From assembly GCF_002377945.1 (NCBI RefSeq), contig NZ_DFQV01000007.1:1-62174 (forward strand): DNA of 62,174 bases. The letters run 5' to 3'. This document shows positions 37,911-49,109 of this stretch, one piece after another. Position 1 is the first letter of the stretch; every line of letters starts with the position of its first letter. Under the pieces are notes generated by a model. It was not told where the DNA came from, ran no database searches, and saw nothing but the letters and a program-made list of their open reading frames with translations. Position numbers and translations under genes: made by a program. This DNA is from Psychrobacter sp. UBA3480. Lineage in GTDB: Bacteria > Pseudomonadota > Gammaproteobacteria > Pseudomonadales > Moraxellaceae.

Positions 37911-38549
37911 ATGGCGATCGGTTTAGTCGGTAAAAAGTGCGGCATGACCCGTGTCTTCACTGAAACAGGCGCATCTATCCCTGTAACAGTTGTTGAGGTC
38001 GATGCAAACCGCATTACTCAAGTAAAAAATACTGATGTAGATGGTTATCAAGCCATCCAAATTACCACAGGTACTCGTCGTGACAGCCGCGTAACAGCTG
38101 CACAAAAGGGTCACTTCGCTAAAGCTGGTGTTAAAGCTGGCCGTGGTGTTTGGGAATTCCGTGCCAACGAAAGCGATCTTGAAGGTCGTGAGATTGGTGG
38201 CGAGATTCTAGCTGACTTGTTCGAACAAGGTCAGATGGTTGATGTGACAGGACAGAGCAAAGGTAAAGGTTTCCAAGGCCCTGTTAAGCGTCACAACTTT
38301 AGTATGCAAGATGCTACTCATGGTAACTCAGTGTCTCATCGTGCGCATGGTTCAACTGGTCAAAACCAGTCACCAGGTAAAGTATTCAAAGGCAAGAAGA
38401 TGGCGGGTCAGATGGGTAACAAACGTGTTACCGTTCAGGGCCTAGAAGTGATTTCGGTTGATGCCGAAAAAGGGTTACTTGTCATCAAGGGTGCTATCCC
38501 AGGTGCCACCGGTGGCGATGTTATCGTACGTCCGTCAGTCAAAGCCTAA
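37911..38549 (+). CDS. rplC: 50S ribosomal protein L3
   Basis: 212 residues. The start [15 protein letters not shown] and the [20 protein letters not shown] loop reaching the peptidyl-transferase centre are typical; the Gln in the loop is the one methylated by PrmB. AAAGAGG precedes the ATG. It is 49 bases after rpsJ. Confidence 0.98.
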   Translation: MAIGLVGKKCGMTRVFTETGASIPVTVVEVDANRITQVKNTDVDGYQAIQITTGTRRDSRVTAAQKGHFAKAGVKAGRGVWEFRANESDLEGREIGGEILADLFEQGQMVDVTGQSKGKGFQGPVKRHNFSMQDATHGNSVSHRAHGSTGQNQSPGKVFKGKKMAGQMGNKRVTVQGLEVISVDAEKGLLVIKGAIPGATGGDVIVRPSVKA

Positions 38550-38563
38550 GCAAGGGGATTAAC

Positions 38564-39166
38564 GTGGATTTAAAAACAGTTACAGGTGCGGCGGTTGAGC
38601 TTTCTGATACGGCATTTGGTCGTGAATTCAACGAAGCACTAGTGCATCAAGTCGTCACCGCTTATTTAGCTGGTGCTCGCCAAGGTACACGCGCACAAAA
38701 AACACGTGCCGAAGTTTCTGGCGGTGGTATTAAGCCATGGCGCCAAAAAGGTACTGGTCGCGCTCGTGCGGGTTCTATTCGTAGCCCAATCTGGCGTTCA
38801 GGTGGTCGTGCATTCGCTGCAAAACCACAAGATTGGTCACAGAAAGTAAACCGTAAAATGTATCGCGGTGCGATGCAGTGCATCCTAGCAGAATTGATTC
38901 GTCAAGAGCGTCTGATTTTGGTAGAAGAGTTGAGCGTTTCTGGGCCGAAAACCAAAGAACTGATTGCTAAGTTAAACGATCTGAATGCACCTCGTGCACT
39001 AATCGTTACTAAAGAAGTTGATGAAAACTTATACTTAGCTGCTCGCAACATTCCACACGTCAATGTACTTGGTACAAATGAAGTGGACCCAGTGAGCTTG
39101 ATCGCATTTGATAAAGTGATCATGTCAGTTGAAGCTGCGAAACAATTTGAGGAAGCACTAGCATGA
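38564..39166 (+). CDS. rplD: 50S ribosomal protein L4
   Basis: 200 residues starting with GTG (AAGGGG eight bases upstream). [20 protein letters not shown] is the exit-tunnel loop. In E. coli L4 represses its own operon; whether this happens here is not shown by the sequence. It overlaps rplW by 4 nt (ATGA). Confidence 0.97.
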   Translation: MDLKTVTGAAVELSDTAFGREFNEALVHQVVTAYLAGARQGTRAQKTRAEVSGGGIKPWRQKGTGRARAGSIRSPIWRSGGRAFAAKPQDWSQKVNRKMYRGAMQCILAELIRQERLILVEELSVSGPKTKELIAKLNDLNAPRALIVTKEVDENLYLAARNIPHVNVLGTNEVDPVSLIAFDKVIMSVEAAKQFEEALA

Positions 39167-39513
39167 ATAACGCAAGACTTTATCAGGTCTTAAGAGGGCC
39201 TGTATTCTCAGAAAAATCTCAAATGCTTGGCGACTCACTTGGTGTGCAGGTATTTAAAATTGATTCTAATGCTACTAAGCTTGAAGTCAAGAAAGCAGTT
39301 GAGTTGATGTTTGAAGGTGTTGAAGTCACTAAAGTAAACACTTTGAATGTTAAAGGTAAGACAAAGCGTTTTGGTAAAAGCATCGGCCGTCGTAACGACT
39401 ACAAAAAAGCCTATGTTACCTTAAAAGCTGGTCAAGATGTACAAATGGCTGATGCTGGTGAAGAAGTAGCGAATACTACTGATTCTACTAGTGAAACAGC
39501 GAATAACGAATAA
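39163..39513 (+). CDS. rplW: 50S ribosomal protein L23
   Basis: 116 residues. The core ([29 protein letters not shown]) is followed by a ~20-residue acidic, Ser/Thr-rich tail ([14 protein letters not shown]) that E. coli L23 (100 residues) lacks. L23 forms the docking site for trigger factor and SRP at the tunnel exit. Confidence 0.96.
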   Translation: MNNARLYQVLRGPVFSEKSQMLGDSLGVQVFKIDSNATKLEVKKAVELMFEGVEVTKVNTLNVKGKTKRFGKSIGRRNDYKKAYVTLKAGQDVQMADAGEEVANTTDSTSETANNE

Positions 39514-39524
39514 GGATTACACTC

Positions 39525-40352
39525 ATGCCTATCGTAAGAGCAAAGCCAACATCACCAGGCCGTCGTTTTGTTGAAAAAGTAGTGCATCCACACCTGTACA
39601 AAGGTCGTCCGTTTGCAGCACTTCTAGAATCAAAAAGCAAGTCAGGTGGTCGTAACAATAATGGCCGCATTACTACTCGTCACATTGGCGGTGGTCATAA
39701 GCAACATTATCGCATTATCGATTTCAAACGTACTAAAGACAATATCCCAGCAACGGTAGAGCGTATCGAATACGATCCTAACCGTACTGCTCATATTGCT
39801 CTACTTAAGTATGCTGATGGCGAACGTCGTTACATTATCGCTGCTAAGAAACAAGTAGTTGGTGATACAGTAATGTCAGGCGAGACTTCTCCAATTCGTC
39901 CAGGTAACTGCTTACCGCTAAAAAACATCCCATTGGGTACTGTGATTCACAATATCGAGCTTAAAATCGGTAAAGGTGCACAGATGGCTCGTTCTGCGGG
40001 TGCTAGCGTTCAGTTACTAGGTCGTGACGGTGTTTATGCTATTCTACGTATGCGTTCTGGCGAAACTCGCCGTGTACACGTAAATTGCCGCGCTGTTATT
40101 GGTGAAGTTTCTAACACTGAAAACAACTTGAAATCACTTGGTAAAGCCGGTGCTTCACGTTGGCGTGGTGTTCGTCCTTCTGTTCGTGGTGTCGCTATGA
40201 ACCCGGTTGATCACCCACACGGTGGTGGTGAAGGTCGTAACAAAGGTCGCCATCCAACCAGCCCTTGGGGTCAGAAGTCTAAAGGACTTAAAACGCGTCA
40301 CAATAAGCGTACTGACAACATGATCATCCGCCGTCGCGCCAAGAAGAAATAA
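39525..40352 (+). CDS. rplB: 50S ribosomal protein L2
   Basis: 275 residues, standard. The [20 protein letters not shown] stretch with the conserved histidine near the peptidyl-transferase centre and the basic C-terminus (RRRAKKK) identify it. It follows rplW by 11 bases. Confidence 0.99.
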   Translation: MPIVRAKPTSPGRRFVEKVVHPHLYKGRPFAALLESKSKSGGRNNNGRITTRHIGGGHKQHYRIIDFKRTKDNIPATVERIEYDPNRTAHIALLKYADGERRYIIAAKKQVVGDTVMSGETSPIRPGNCLPLKNIPLGTVIHNIELKIGKGAQMARSAGASVQLLGRDGVYAILRMRSGETRRVHVNCRAVIGEVSNTENNLKSLGKAGASRWRGVRPSVRGVAMNPVDHPHGGGEGRNKGRHPTSPWGQKSKGLKTRHNKRTDNMIIRRRAKKK

Positions 40353-40364
40353 AGGAAGAATTTC

Positions 40365-40640
40365 ATGCCTCGTTCATTGAAAAAAGGTCCATTCATAGAC
40401 GCGCACTTGTTTGCTAAAGTTGAGAATGCATTAGACACCAACTCACGCAAGCCAATTAAGACTTGGTCGCGCCGCTCGATGATTCTGCCACAAATGGTTG
40501 GCCTAACTTTATCTGTTCACAACGGCCGTACTCATGTACCGGTTATCGTGAGCGAGCAGATGGTTGGTCATAAACTAGGTGAATTTGCCCCGACTCGTAC
40601 GTATCGTGGTCACGGCATTGACAAAAAAGCTAAGAGATAA
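40365..40640 (+). CDS. rpsS: 30S ribosomal protein S19
   Basis: 91 residues, standard length; [14 protein letters not shown] start and [15 protein letters not shown] end. It is part of the 30S head with S13. AGGAAG lies upstream. Confidence 0.98.
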   Translation: MPRSLKKGPFIDAHLFAKVENALDTNSRKPIKTWSRRSMILPQMVGLTLSVHNGRTHVPVIVSEQMVGHKLGEFAPTRTYRGHGIDKKAKR

Positions 40641-40650
40641 GGTGCTTACC

Positions 40651-40980
40651 ATGGAAGTAACTGCAAAATTACGCGGTGCCGCCATATCGGCACAAAAAGT
40701 TAGACTCGTTGCTGATGAAGTTCGTGGCAAATCTATTGAGCGTGCTTTGGATATCCTAACGTATAGCAATAAAAAAGGCGCTGTGTTTGTTAAGAAATGC
40801 CTTAACTCAGCCATCGCCAATGCCGAACATAATCACGGCTTAGATATTGACGACCTAAAAGTCGCTACTATCTATGTTGATGAAGGCATTACGCTAAAAC
40901 GTATCCTACCACGTGCCAAAGGCCGTGCTGATCGTATCAGCAAGCGTACTTGTCACATCACTATAAAGGTAGGAGAATAA
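40651..40980 (+). CDS. rplV: 50S ribosomal protein L22
   Basis: 109 residues from the ATG at 40651 ([20 protein letters not shown]). The frame is open further upstream, but that part overlaps rpsS and is not family-like. The [10 protein letters not shown] tunnel hairpin tip, the erythromycin-related loop, is visible. Confidence 0.97.
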   Translation: MEVTAKLRGAAISAQKVRLVADEVRGKSIERALDILTYSNKKGAVFVKKCLNSAIANAEHNHGLDIDDLKVATIYVDEGITLKRILPRAKGRADRISKRTCHITIKVGE

Positions 40981-40983
40981 GTT

Positions 40984-41706
40984 ATGGGTCAAAAAGTACA
41001 TCCAATCGGAATTCGTCTTGGTGTTGTAAAAAAGCATAACGCAAACTGGTATGCTAACCCTAAACAATACTCAGAATACCTAATCAACGACATTCAAGTT
41101 CGTGAATATCTACGCAAAAAGCTAGACAACGCTATGATCAGCAACATCATGATCGAGCGTCCTACTGGCGCTGCTAAGATTACCATCGCCACTGCGCGTC
41201 CTGGTATTGTTATCGGTAAGAAAGGCGAAGATATCGAAAGACTTCAAAAAGAATTGACCAAAATTATGGGCGTACCTGCTCAGGTCAACATTGAAGAAAT
41301 CACGTCACCTGACCTTGATGCACGTTTGGTAGCAGACGGCATCGGTAGCCAGCTTGAGCGTCGTGTTATGTTCCGTCGTGCGATGAAACGCGCGGTACAG
41401 AACAGCATGCGTTCTGGTGCTAAAGGTATCAAGGTTGAGCTGTCTGGCCGTCTAGGCGGTGCTGAGATTGCTCGTAGTGAATGGTACCGTGAAGGTCGTG
41501 TGCCATTGCATACACTCCGTGCTGATATTGACTACTCGTCAATTCGTGCAGAGACAACTTACGGCACCATCGGTGTTAAAGTTTGGATTTTCCGTGGCGA
41601 AATCCTTGACGGTATGAACAGCGTATATAATCCCGTCAAAGAAGAGCAGACTCGTGCGCCAAAACGCCGTGGTCGTGGAAACCGTCGAAACTCAGACAGA
41701 GGTTAA
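40984..41706 (+). CDS. rpsC: 30S ribosomal protein S3
   Basis: 240 residues. KH domain with [18 protein letters not shown]; the basic tail [17 protein letters not shown] is at the C-terminus. S3 lines the mRNA entry channel and has helicase activity with S4. It starts 4 bases after rplV. Confidence 0.98.
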   Translation: MGQKVHPIGIRLGVVKKHNANWYANPKQYSEYLINDIQVREYLRKKLDNAMISNIMIERPTGAAKITIATARPGIVIGKKGEDIERLQKELTKIMGVPAQVNIEEITSPDLDARLVADGIGSQLERRVMFRRAMKRAVQNSMRSGAKGIKVELSGRLGGAEIARSEWYREGRVPLHTLRADIDYSSIRAETTYGTIGVKVWIFRGEILDGMNSVYNPVKEEQTRAPKRRGRGNRRNSDRG

Positions 41707-41709
41707 ACT

Positions 41710-42123
41710 ATGTTACAGCCAAAACGTACCAAGTTTCGTAAAATGCACAAAGGTCGTAACACTGGGCTAGCTCATCGTGGAAGCACCGTTGCATTCGGAC
41801 AAATTGGTCTAAAATCATTGACGCGTGGTCGTATGACAGCTCGTCAAATCGAAGCAGCACGTCGTACCATCACTCGTAAAATTAAGCGTGGCGGTAAGAT
41901 TTGGATTCGTGTATTCCCTGACAAACCAATTACTAACAAACCATTAGAAGTACGTATGGGTAAAGGTAAAGGTCCAGTCGAATATTGGGTATGCGAAATC
42001 AAACCTGGTAAAGTGCTATATGAAATTGAAGGGGTATCTGAAGAGCTTGCTCGTGATGCATTAACGCTCGCTGCAGCAAAATTGCCCTTTAAAACTACCA
42101 TTGTTAAGCGGACGATAATGTAA
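41710..42123 (+). CDS. rplP: 50S ribosomal protein L16
   Basis: 137 residues, standard. [17 protein letters not shown] start; RIFPDKP-like [20 protein letters not shown] and GKGPVEYWV follow. It binds the A-site tRNA region. It overlaps rpmC by one base. Confidence 0.98.
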   Translation: MLQPKRTKFRKMHKGRNTGLAHRGSTVAFGQIGLKSLTRGRMTARQIEAARRTITRKIKRGGKIWIRVFPDKPITNKPLEVRMGKGKGPVEYWVCEIKPGKVLYEIEGVSEELARDALTLAAAKLPFKTTIVKRTIM

Positions 42124-42320
42124 TGAAGATCAGTGAATTACGTGATAAATCATTAGAAGAACTGACCCAGTTACTTGATGAAAAGCAACTTGATGCTTTC
42201 CGTATTCGTATGGCTAAAGCAACTGGTCAGTTGGGTAATACCCATGAAGTTAGAGCCAATCGTCGTACGATTGCCCAGCTTCAGACTTTGATTAACGAGA
42301 AACAACGAGGCGACTCATGA
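42123..42320 (+). CDS. rpmC: 50S ribosomal protein L29
   Basis: 65 residues; [20 protein letters not shown] and [16 protein letters not shown] two-helix protein near the tunnel exit. It overlaps rplP by one base and rpsQ by four. Confidence 0.97.
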   Translation: MKISELRDKSLEELTQLLDEKQLDAFRIRMAKATGQLGNTHEVRANRRTIAQLQTLINEKQRGDS

Positions 42321-42592
42321 GCGATAACAATCAAACAGCTACCAATGCTAGCGTATTGACAGGACGAGTTGTCAGCGACAAGATGGACAAGTCCATCACA
42401 GTTTTGATTGAGCGTCTGGTTCGTCATCCTTTGTATGGCAAGCAGCTTCGTCGTTCTACGAAAATCAAAGCTCATGATGAGAATAACGTTTGCCAACAAG
42501 GCGACCTTGTCCGCATCAAAGAAACGCGTCCAATCTCAAAAACTAAGTCTTGGACTTTAGTTGATGTGGTTGAAAAAGTAGAAAAAATCTAA
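42317..42592 (+). CDS. rpsQ: 30S ribosomal protein S17
   Basis: 91 residues; [20 protein letters not shown] and [20 protein letters not shown] are typical. The first 10 residues ([10 protein letters not shown]) are an uncharged family extension. ATGA overlap with rpmC. Confidence 0.97.
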   Translation: MSDNNQTATNASVLTGRVVSDKMDKSITVLIERLVRHPLYGKQLRRSTKIKAHDENNVCQQGDLVRIKETRPISKTKSWTLVDVVEKVEKI

Positions 42593-42597
42593 GTAAA

Positions 42598-42626
42598 TTG
42601 CATTAAAAGCCAGAAGCTGTTAAAAT
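42598..42626 (+). promoter_or_regulatory. Internal promoter between rpsQ and rplN
   Basis: TTGCAT (42598-42603), a 17-base spacer and TAAAAT (42621-42626, preceded by TGT) make a good sigma70-type promoter in the 183-base gap, about 140 bases before rplN. It would give the spc part (rplN to rpmJ) its own start, as in E. coli. Confidence 0.6.
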
Positions 42627-42775
42627 AGCCGCCTTTTTAAGGATGCTGATTGCGCCGAGCGTATATCACTCACATTAAGAGTAAGTCGCGGTTATTTATA
42701 TTAAAATGCCGTCCTACTCATTCTGTGCTAGCGGCAGCAACTGGTTTTTATTGCTCATACGTGTGGAGTAACGCT

Positions 42776-43144
42776 ATGATTCAGGTTGAGTCAATGCTGG
42801 AAGTTGCAGACAATAGCGGTGCAAGGCGAGTTCAGTGCATTAAAGTACTGGGTGGTTCTCATCGTCGTTATGCATCAGTTGGCGACATTATTAAAGTAAC
42901 GGTTAAAGAAGCCATTCCTCGTGGTCGTGTTAAAAAAGGCGACGTGATGAATGCAGTAGTTGTACGTACCAAAAAAGGCGTTCGTCGTCCAGATGGTTCT
43001 GTGTTACGTTTTGACGACAATGCTGCGGTATTGTTGAACCAAAACAAAGCGCCGATTGCAACTCGTATTTTTGGACCGGTAACTCGTGAACTACGTGGTG
43101 ATCAGTTTATGAAAATTGTATCACTAGCACCAGAAGTATTGTGA
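42776..43144 (+). CDS. rplN: 50S ribosomal protein L14
   Basis: 122 residues from the ATG at 42776 ([20 protein letters not shown]), with GGAG upstream. An upstream extension of the frame is not L14-like and overlaps the promoter region. L14 contacts 16S rRNA in an intersubunit bridge. Confidence 0.98.
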   Translation: MIQVESMLEVADNSGARRVQCIKVLGGSHRRYASVGDIIKVTVKEAIPRGRVKKGDVMNAVVVRTKKGVRRPDGSVLRFDDNAAVLLNQNKAPIATRIFGPVTRELRGDQFMKIVSLAPEVL

Positions 43145-43152
43145 GGTAATCC

Positions 43153-43470
43153 ATGTCAAAATTACGTAAAGGCGATACAGTTATCGTGATTGCTGGGAAA
43201 GACAAAGGCAAGCAAGGTACTGTACAAGCTGTAAAAAACGATCGTATTAAAGTTGAAGGCATTAATATTGTTACTAAACATCAGAAGCCAAATCAGGCAA
43301 CTGGCGTTGAAGGTGGCATTCTTAAGCAAGAAGCTTTTCTGCATATCTCAAATGTCGCAATCTTAAATGCGCAAACCCAAAAAGCAGACCGTATTACTTA
43401 TCAGTTTGGCGAAGACGGCAAGAAACAACGCGTCTATCGTTCAAGCGGTGAAGTAGTGGCGACTGCGTAA
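43153..43470 (+). CDS. rplX: 50S ribosomal protein L24
   Basis: 105 residues; KOW motif DTVIVIAGKDKGKQGTVQAV (8-27) and VEGINIVTKHQKPN. An early assembly protein of the 50S. It is 8 bases after rplN. Confidence 0.97.
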   Translation: MSKLRKGDTVIVIAGKDKGKQGTVQAVKNDRIKVEGINIVTKHQKPNQATGVEGGILKQEAFLHISNVAILNAQTQKADRITYQFGEDGKKQRVYRSSGEVVATA

Positions 43471-43491
43471 GACACTAAGGGTGTAATGGTA

Positions 43492-44028
43492 ATGGCAAGA
43501 TTAAAATCTTTATATAACGATGAACTAAAGCAGCAAATCAAAGAAGAGCTTGGTTTGGTAAATGTGATGCAAGTGCCTAAAATCACTAAAATCACACTTA
43601 ACATGGGTGTAGGCGGCGCGTCTCAAGACAAGAAATTGTTGGAAGGTGCTGTAGCTGATATGACCGCGATTGCTGGTCAAAAACCTGTTGTCACCAAAGC
43701 GCGTAAATCAGTTGCTGGCTTTAAGATTCGTGAAGAATGGCCAATTGGCTGTAAAGTAACGCTACGCGGTGAGCAAATGTACGAATTTTTAGATCGTCTC
43801 GTTGCCATTGCAATTCCTCGTATTCGTGATTTCCGCGGTTTTTCACCTAAAGCCTTTGACGGACGTGGTAACTACTCATTGGGTATCAAAGAACAAATCG
43901 TATTCCCAGAAGTAGATTTTGACAAGATTGATCGTATCCGTGGTATGGATGTGACAATCACTACGTCAGCTCAATCTGATGAAGAAGGTCGTGCGTTGCT
44001 TAAAGCATTCGGCTTCCCATTTAAATAA
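43492..44028 (+). CDS. rplE: 50S ribosomal protein L5
   Basis: 178 residues from ATG 43492 ([15 protein letters not shown]); an ATG two codons earlier (43486) is equally possible from the sequence alone. [18 protein letters not shown] and [20 protein letters not shown] are diagnostic. It binds 5S rRNA. Confidence 0.97.
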   Translation: MARLKSLYNDELKQQIKEELGLVNVMQVPKITKITLNMGVGGASQDKKLLEGAVADMTAIAGQKPVVTKARKSVAGFKIREEWPIGCKVTLRGEQMYEFLDRLVAIAIPRIRDFRGFSPKAFDGRGNYSLGIKEQIVFPEVDFDKIDRIRGMDVTITTSAQSDEEGRALLKAFGFPFK

Positions 44029-44040
44029 GGTAAAGACGTT

Positions 44041-44346
44041 ATGGCAAAGAAGAGCATGATTAACCGCGAATTAAAGCGCGAAAAAATGGTTGCTAAATAT
44101 GCTGAAAAGCGTATCAAGCTAAAAGAAACTATCAGTGATATGACTGCAAGTGACGAAACTCGTATGGAAGCGATGTTAGAGCTACAAGCTCTTCCACGCA
44201 ACTCATCACCAGTACGTCTGCGTAATCGTTGTGCTATCACCGGTCGTCCTCACGGTTACTTCCGCAAGTTTGGCTTGTCACGCAATATGCTGCGTGAGCG
44301 TGTCATGCAAGGCGATGTGCCTGGTGTTCGTAAAGCAAGCTGGTAA
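44041..44346 (+). CDS. rpsN: 30S ribosomal protein S14 (zinc-independent type)
   Basis: 101 residues, the long form without the CxxC zinc ribbon. [20 protein letters not shown] is the conserved C-terminal motif. It binds the 30S head near S3 and S10. Confidence 0.97.
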   Translation: MAKKSMINRELKREKMVAKYAEKRIKLKETISDMTASDETRMEAMLELQALPRNSSPVRLRNRCAITGRPHGYFRKFGLSRNMLRERVMQGDVPGVRKASW

Positions 44347-44357
44347 GGAGTAACTAT

Positions 44358-44756
44358 ATGAGTATGCAAGATACCGTTGGGGATATGCTAACCCGTATCC
44401 GTAACGCACAAATGGCTAACAAAGTATCGGTAGCAATGCCGAGCTCTAAATTACGTAAATCAATTGCTGATTTACTAGTTAGCGAAGGTTATGTGGCTAG
44501 CGCTGTTGTTGCTGAAGAAGAAAACAACAAAGCAACCCTTACTATTGAATTGAAATATTTCGAAGGCCGTGCTGTCATCGAAACTATCCAACGTTATAGC
44601 CGTCCTGGTTTACGCCAGTTCCGCGGTAAAGACGCTATCCCTACTGTTAAGCAAGGTATGGGTGTTGCTATCGTATCTACTAGCCAAGGTATCATGAGCG
44701 ATCGTGCTGCACGCGCTGCTGGTATCGGTGGTGAAATCGTCGCATTTGTAGCGTAA
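44358..44756 (+). CDS. rpsH: 30S ribosomal protein S8
   Basis: 132 residues; [18 protein letters not shown] and the C-terminal [20 protein letters not shown]. In E. coli S8 regulates the spc operon; no matching mRNA site can be shown here. AAGGAG precedes the ATG. Confidence 0.98.
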   Translation: MSMQDTVGDMLTRIRNAQMANKVSVAMPSSKLRKSIADLLVSEGYVASAVVAEEENNKATLTIELKYFEGRAVIETIQRYSRPGLRQFRGKDAIPTVKQGMGVAIVSTSQGIMSDRAARAAGIGGEIVAFVA

Positions 44757-44860
44757 GCTATACGACGATGAAGTCTATTTGATGGTTGTTAGGCTTCTAT
44801 TGGTTGAGTAATATTAAATTATTTCGAATTGATAGATGTCTAACACAGTCAACTATGCTA

Positions 44861-44892
44861 AACTAACACGCTTTTTAGCCTGTTAGTTTTTT
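44861..44892 (+). terminator. Terminator-like hairpin between rpsH and rplF
   Basis: AACTAACA (44861-44868) pairs with TGTTAGTT (44881-44888), followed by further T. It lies in a 176-base gap inside the ribosomal block and might attenuate the downstream genes; the GC-poor stem makes it weak. Confidence 0.45.
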
Positions 44893-44932
44893 CGCTAATA
44901 TAAAGAAGTTAAATTTTTTAAGGAATATTCCT

Positions 44933-45466
44933 ATGTCTCGTGTGGCTAAAGCCCCAGTGACGCTGCCAAACGGCGTAAGCGTTACTTTGAACGATCGGCA
45001 GGTCGAAGTTAAAGGCAAGAACGGTTCTATGTCTTTACGCCTGCATGAATTGGTCGAGCTGAAACAGGAAGATGATGCTATCATTTTCTCACCTACAGTC
45101 GATTCAAAAGAAGCTATGATGCACACTGGCACCATGCGCGCTCTTGTTAACAACTATGTTACTGGCGTGAACGAAGGCTTTGAAAGACGTCTTCAGTTGA
45201 TTGGTGTTGGTTATCGCGCGCAAGTTACTGGTAACAAAGTAACCTTGAACGTTGGTTATTCTCATCCAGTAGAGTATACGTTACCTGAAGGTGTATCAGC
45301 TGAAACGCCAACGCAAACTGAAATTGTTTTGAAATCAAACAATAAACAGCAGCTTGGTCAAGCAGCCGCCAACATCCGTGGTTTCCGCCCACCTGAGCCT
45401 TACAAAGGCAAAGGTATTCGTTATAGTGACGAGCATGTGATTCGCAAAGAAGCTAAGAAAAAATAA
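44933..45466 (+). CDS. rplF: 50S ribosomal protein L6
   Basis: 177 residues, standard. [20 protein letters not shown] start; the C-terminal motif [20 protein letters not shown] is diagnostic. It lies near the GTPase centre of the 50S. Confidence 0.98.
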   Translation: MSRVAKAPVTLPNGVSVTLNDRQVEVKGKNGSMSLRLHELVELKQEDDAIIFSPTVDSKEAMMHTGTMRALVNNYVTGVNEGFERRLQLIGVGYRAQVTGNKVTLNVGYSHPVEYTLPEGVSAETPTQTEIVLKSNNKQQLGQAAANIRGFRPPEPYKGKGIRYSDEHVIRKEAKKK

Positions 45467-45477
45467 GGTGAGTTGAA

Positions 45478-45828
45478 ATGTTTGATAAAAAAGCAGCTCG
45501 TCTGCGTCGAGCTAAGAAAACACGCGCGCATATCCGTTTCTTAGGCGTTCATCGCTTAACGGTTAACCGCACGTCAAAACATATTTATGCCCAGATTATC
45601 TCTCCAAATGGTGGTGAAGTGATTGCTCAGGCATCTACCTTAGACAGCAGCTTGCGTTCAGGCGCGACTGGTAATGCTGATTCAGCAACGTCTGTAGGCC
45701 AAATGATCGCAGAACGCGCAAAAGCAGCTGGCATTACTAAAGTTGCCTTTGACCGTAGTGGTTTCAAATATCATGGTCGAGTTAAAGCTTTAGCAGAAGC
45801 TGCTCGCGAAAACGGATTGGAGTTTTAA
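45478..45828 (+). CDS. rplR: 50S ribosomal protein L18
   Basis: 116 residues; [20 protein letters not shown] and the end [20 protein letters not shown] are typical. It binds 5S rRNA with L5. It is 11 bases after rplF. Confidence 0.97.
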   Translation: MFDKKAARLRRAKKTRAHIRFLGVHRLTVNRTSKHIYAQIISPNGGEVIAQASTLDSSLRSGATGNADSATSVGQMIAERAKAAGITKVAFDRSGFKYHGRVKALAEAARENGLEF

Positions 45829-45830
45829 TC

Positions 45831-46346
45831 ATGGCTAGAAATGATAAAAATGATAAAAATGAACAGACTGACGGTCTAGTAGAACGCTTAGTTACCGTTG
45901 ATCGCGTAGCGAAAGTTGTTAAAGGTGGTCGTATTTTCTCTTTCACTGCATTGACTGTAGTGGGCGATGGCAATGGTCGTGTTGGTTTTGGTCGCGGTAA
46001 AGCACGTGAAGTGCCAGCTGCTATCCAAAAAGCACTAGAAGCTGCCAAACGTAATATGATTACTGTTGAGCTAAATGATGCAACTTTGCATCATCCAATC
46101 AAAGCACGTCATGGTGCTAGTAAAGTCTATATGCAACCTGCATCTGAAGGTACTGGCGTAATCGCTGGTGGCGCAATGCGTGCTGTATTAGAAGTTGCTG
46201 GTGTCAAAGATGTTTTGACTAAATGTTATGGTTCTACCAATACTGCTAACGTTGTTCGCGCAACGTTTAACGGTTTACGTGATATGTCAACTCCAGAGAA
46301 GATGGCAGCTAAACGTGGTAAATCTGTAGACGAAATCTTGGGTTAA
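45831..46346 (+). CDS. rpsE: 30S ribosomal protein S5
   Basis: 171 residues; [20 protein letters not shown] and [20 protein letters not shown]. It takes part in decoding fidelity with S4. The N-terminus has a short DKNDKNEQ repeat. It starts 3 bases after rplR. Confidence 0.98.
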   Translation: MARNDKNDKNEQTDGLVERLVTVDRVAKVVKGGRIFSFTALTVVGDGNGRVGFGRGKAREVPAAIQKALEAAKRNMITVELNDATLHHPIKARHGASKVYMQPASEGTGVIAGGAMRAVLEVAGVKDVLTKCYGSTNTANVVRATFNGLRDMSTPEKMAAKRGKSVDEILG

Positions 46347-46366
46347 CTTAGACTAGGTGAGTTACG

Positions 46367-46546
46367 ATGAAAAAAATGAAAGTCACTCAATTTAAATCGG
46401 GTGCCCATCGCCTAAAGAGCCACAAAGCGAGCTTGAAAGGATTGGGTTTACGCCGTATTAATCATACTGTAGTAGTAGAAGATACTCCTTCGACTCGTGG
46501 TATGGTCAATCGCGTTAACTACATGGTAAAAGTGGAGGAAGCGTAA
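46367..46546 (+). CDS. rpmD: 50S ribosomal protein L30
   Basis: 59 residues, with translation [20 protein letters not shown], then [20 protein letters not shown] and [16 protein letters not shown]. Size and motifs match L30. Its stop overlaps the rplO start by one base (TAATG). Confidence 0.96.
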   Translation: MKKMKVTQFKSGAHRLKSHKASLKGLGLRRINHTVVVEDTPSTRGMVNRVNYMVKVEEA

Positions 46547-46986
46547 TGGGTCTTAGATTAAATGAATTATCACCAGGTGTTGGCGCAAAGAAAACTGCCC
46601 AACGTCGTGGTCGTGGTATCGGTTCAGGTCTTGGTAAGACTGGTGGTCGTGGTGTAAAAGGTCAGAAATCTCGTTCAGGTTCTAGCATTCGCTCAGGATT
46701 TGAAGGTGGTCAGATGCCTCTATATCGCCGTCTACCAAAATTTGGTTTTACCAGTAAACTGGCTATGAAGACTGCTGAAGTACGTCTTTCTGAACTGAAT
46801 AAAATTGAAGGCGATGTAGTTAGCCTTGAAACACTTAAAGCTGCTAACCTTATCCGTCACGATATGAAACGTGCTCGTGTAATGCTATCAGGCGAAGTCA
46901 CTAAAGCTTATACTTTCAAAGGTATTAAAGTGACTAAAGGTGCTAAGCAAGCTATCGAAGCTGCTGGTGGTAGCATCGAGGAGTAG
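46546..46986 (+). CDS. rplO: 50S ribosomal protein L15
   Basis: 146 residues; [31 protein letters not shown] and [17 protein letters not shown] are diagnostic. It is a late-assembly 50S protein and overlaps rpmD by one base. Confidence 0.98.
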   Translation: MGLRLNELSPGVGAKKTAQRRGRGIGSGLGKTGGRGVKGQKSRSGSSIRSGFEGGQMPLYRRLPKFGFTSKLAMKTAEVRLSELNKIEGDVVSLETLKAANLIRHDMKRARVMLSGEVTKAYTFKGIKVTKGAKQAIEAAGGSIEE

Positions 46987-46990
46987 TAAC

Positions 46991-48337
46991 GTGTCAAAAC
47001 AATCAATGTCATCGGCTGGTATACCGCTTAATCCATTCGCATTTATACGTAAGTATGATGAGTTATGGACGCGTTTATTATTTTTAATCGGCGCATTGAT
47101 TGTTTATCGTTTAGGGTCACATATTCCAGTTCCGGGTATTAACCCAGTTAACTTGGCTGATCTGTTTTCGCGCAACGAAAACACCATTCTGAGCATGTTT
47201 AATATGTTTTCAGGTGGTGCGCTAGAGCGTATGTCTATCATGGCGCTTGGCATTATGCCATATATCTCAGCATCGATTATCGTACAGATGATGTCTGCAG
47301 TATTGCCATCGCTTGAAGCCCTCAAAAAAGAAGGTGAAGCGGGACGACGCAAACTAAACAAGTACACCCGTCAGGGAACGCTTGCTTTAGCACTAGTACA
47401 GTCATTAGGAATGTGTGCCGGCTTAATCAGCCAAAACCTTACCTTATCTACTGGTCTTACCTTTTATATTCCAGCTGTTACTTCTTTAGTAGCAGGCGCA
47501 ATGTTCTTAATGTGGCTTGGTGAGCAGATTACAGAACGTGGCGTAGGTAATGGTATTTCAATGCTCATTTTTGCGAGTATTGTGGCTGGTACGCCAGGTA
47601 TGATTTCGCAGTCTATTGAACAGGTCAATCAAGGTCAGATGAACTTGATTGTGCTATTTATTTTTGTACTGCTAGGTATCGCGGTTACTGCGGGTATCGT
47701 TTATATTGAACGTGCTCAACGTCGTGTTCCTGTGAACTATGCACAAAAACAGCAACAAGGTCGCAAAATTTATGCCCAGCAGCAATCACATTTGCCGTTG
47801 AAGCTAAATATGGCAGGGGTTATCCCCGCTATTTTTGCCAGTTCTTTGTTATTGTTTCCTGCAAGTTTAGGGCAGTGGGTTGGTCAATCGACTGATCCTA
47901 CCTTTGTACAGAAAATACTTCAAAATATGGCATTGGTGTTGTCTCCAGGACAGCCGCTATATTTAGTACTGTTTGGCGCAATGATTATCTTCTTCTGTTA
48001 TTTTTATACGGCATTAGTATTTAGTCCGCGTGAAGTAGCAGAGAACCTTAAACGTAGTGGTGCGTATATCCCAGGTATTCGCCCAGGACAACAAACTCAG
48101 CGTTACCTCGATCATGTATTAAACCGACTGACCTTTATTGGCGCGATGTATATGACGGTTATTTGTTTAATGCCAATGGTCGTCCAGTCATCGTTTGGTG
48201 TGCCGTTTCAACTCGGTGGTACGTCTTTACTGATTATGGTGGTTGTGGTAATGGACTTCATCTCGCAGATTCAAGCGCATTTGATGACCCATCAATATCA
48301 TGATCAGACGTTAATTCAATCGCCCACTCAACCTTAA
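46991..48337 (+). CDS. secY: Protein translocase subunit SecY
   Basis: 448 residues from GTG at 46991 (GAGGAG upstream); an ATG five codons later (47006) is the alternative. It forms the ten-helix channel of the Sec translocon in the inner membrane. [12 protein letters not shown] is the plug region after helix 1, and [18 protein letters not shown] and [16 protein letters not shown] are family landmarks. [21 protein letters not shown] marks the cytoplasmic C5 loop that contacts SecA and the ribosome. It follows rplO by 4 bases, as usual. Confidence 0.98.
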   Translation: MSKQSMSSAGIPLNPFAFIRKYDELWTRLLFLIGALIVYRLGSHIPVPGINPVNLADLFSRNENTILSMFNMFSGGALERMSIMALGIMPYISASIIVQMMSAVLPSLEALKKEGEAGRRKLNKYTRQGTLALALVQSLGMCAGLISQNLTLSTGLTFYIPAVTSLVAGAMFLMWLGEQITERGVGNGISMLIFASIVAGTPGMISQSIEQVNQGQMNLIVLFIFVLLGIAVTAGIVYIERAQRRVPVNYAQKQQQGRKIYAQQQSHLPLKLNMAGVIPAIFASSLLLFPASLGQWVGQSTDPTFVQKILQNMALVLSPGQPLYLVLFGAMIIFFCYFYTALVFSPREVAENLKRSGAYIPGIRPGQQTQRYLDHVLNRLTFIGAMYMTVICLMPMVVQSSFGVPFQLGGTSLLIMVVVVMDFISQIQAHLMTHQYHDQTLIQSPTQP

Positions 48338-48368
48338 ATGAGCGGTACGATATTTCAAGGAGCATGCT

Positions 48369-48485
48369 ATGAAAGTTCAAGCATCAGTTAAAAAGATTTG
48401 TGGTAGCTGTAAAGTTGTGCGCCGTAAAGGCCGTGTACATATTATTTGTACAGCAGAACCTCGCCACAAGCAACGTCAAGGTTAA
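48369..48485 (+). CDS. rpmJ: 50S ribosomal protein L36 (zinc type)
   Basis: 38 residues. [20 protein letters not shown] then [18 protein letters not shown]; the zinc ligands C11, C14, C27 and H33 are all present. AAGGAG precedes the ATG. It is the last gene of the spc group. Confidence 0.97.
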   Translation: MKVQASVKKICGSCKVVRRKGRVHIICTAEPRHKQRQG

Positions 48486-48546
48486 TATTTAGTATTAGAA
48501 AACCTCTAGTTTTCGCTGCTAATTAAATTAATACTTGAAAAATAAC

Positions 48547-48568
48547 GGCGGATGCGATATCATCCGCC
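48547..48568 (+). terminator. GC-rich hairpin after rpmJ
   Basis: GGCGGATG (48547-48554) pairs with CATCCGCC (48561-48568) around a six-base loop. There is no T-run. It lies just before the candidate alpha-operon promoter, and may act as a weak terminator or an mRNA 3' stabiliser. Confidence 0.5.
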
Positions 48569-48570
48569 AC

Positions 48571-48600
48571 TTGCCGTGTTTATACAAAATCTTTTATAAT
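48571..48600 (+). promoter_or_regulatory. Candidate promoter of the rpsM-rpsK-rpsD-rpoA-rplQ (alpha) operon
   Basis: TTGCCG (48571-48576), an 18-base spacer and a perfect TATAAT (48595-48600). It lies about 130 bases before rpsM in the 247-base gap that otherwise holds only the hairpin at 48547. Confidence 0.6.
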
Positions 48601-48732
48601 AGAATCGATGAGCAGACTTATAGTCAAAACATCGATAATGACTATAAAAGCTCTAGTATTAACAGCAACAAATCTGAAGAGTAAAGCCTTATCGCTAGAT
48701 AACGCTTATTTTTCTTTAATGGAGAGAAATCA

Positions 48733-49089
48733 ATGGCTCGTATTGCCGGCGTAAACATTCCGGATAATAAGCATGCTGTTATTTCACTAACTTACATCTT
48801 TGGTGTAGGTCGTACCACTGCTCAGAAAATCTTAGAAGCAGTTGGCATCGCCCCTACTACTAAAGTCAGTCAGTTAGATGATACACAGTTAGATGCTATC
48901 CGTGCACAAGTTGCAAACTACATGACTGAAGGTGACCTTCGTCGTGAAGTTTCAATGAACATCAAGCGTTTAGTTGATCTTGGTTGTTACCGTGGCATCC
49001 GTCATCGTCGTAACCTACCAGTTAGAGGTCAGAACACCAAGAACAACGCTCGTACTCGTAAGGGTCCGACACGCCCTCTCAAAAGATAA
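48733..49089 (+). CDS. rpsM: 30S ribosomal protein S13
   Basis: 118 residues; [20 protein letters not shown] start, [18 protein letters not shown] and the basic end. It contacts the P-site tRNA and the 50S. GGAGAG is upstream. Confidence 0.98.
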   Translation: MARIAGVNIPDNKHAVISLTYIFGVGRTTAQKILEAVGIAPTTKVSQLDDTQLDAIRAQVANYMTEGDLRREVSMNIKRLVDLGCYRGIRHRRNLPVRGQNTKNNARTRKGPTRPLKR

Positions 49090-49109
49090 TTAACTTAGGA
49101 AGCTAAAAG

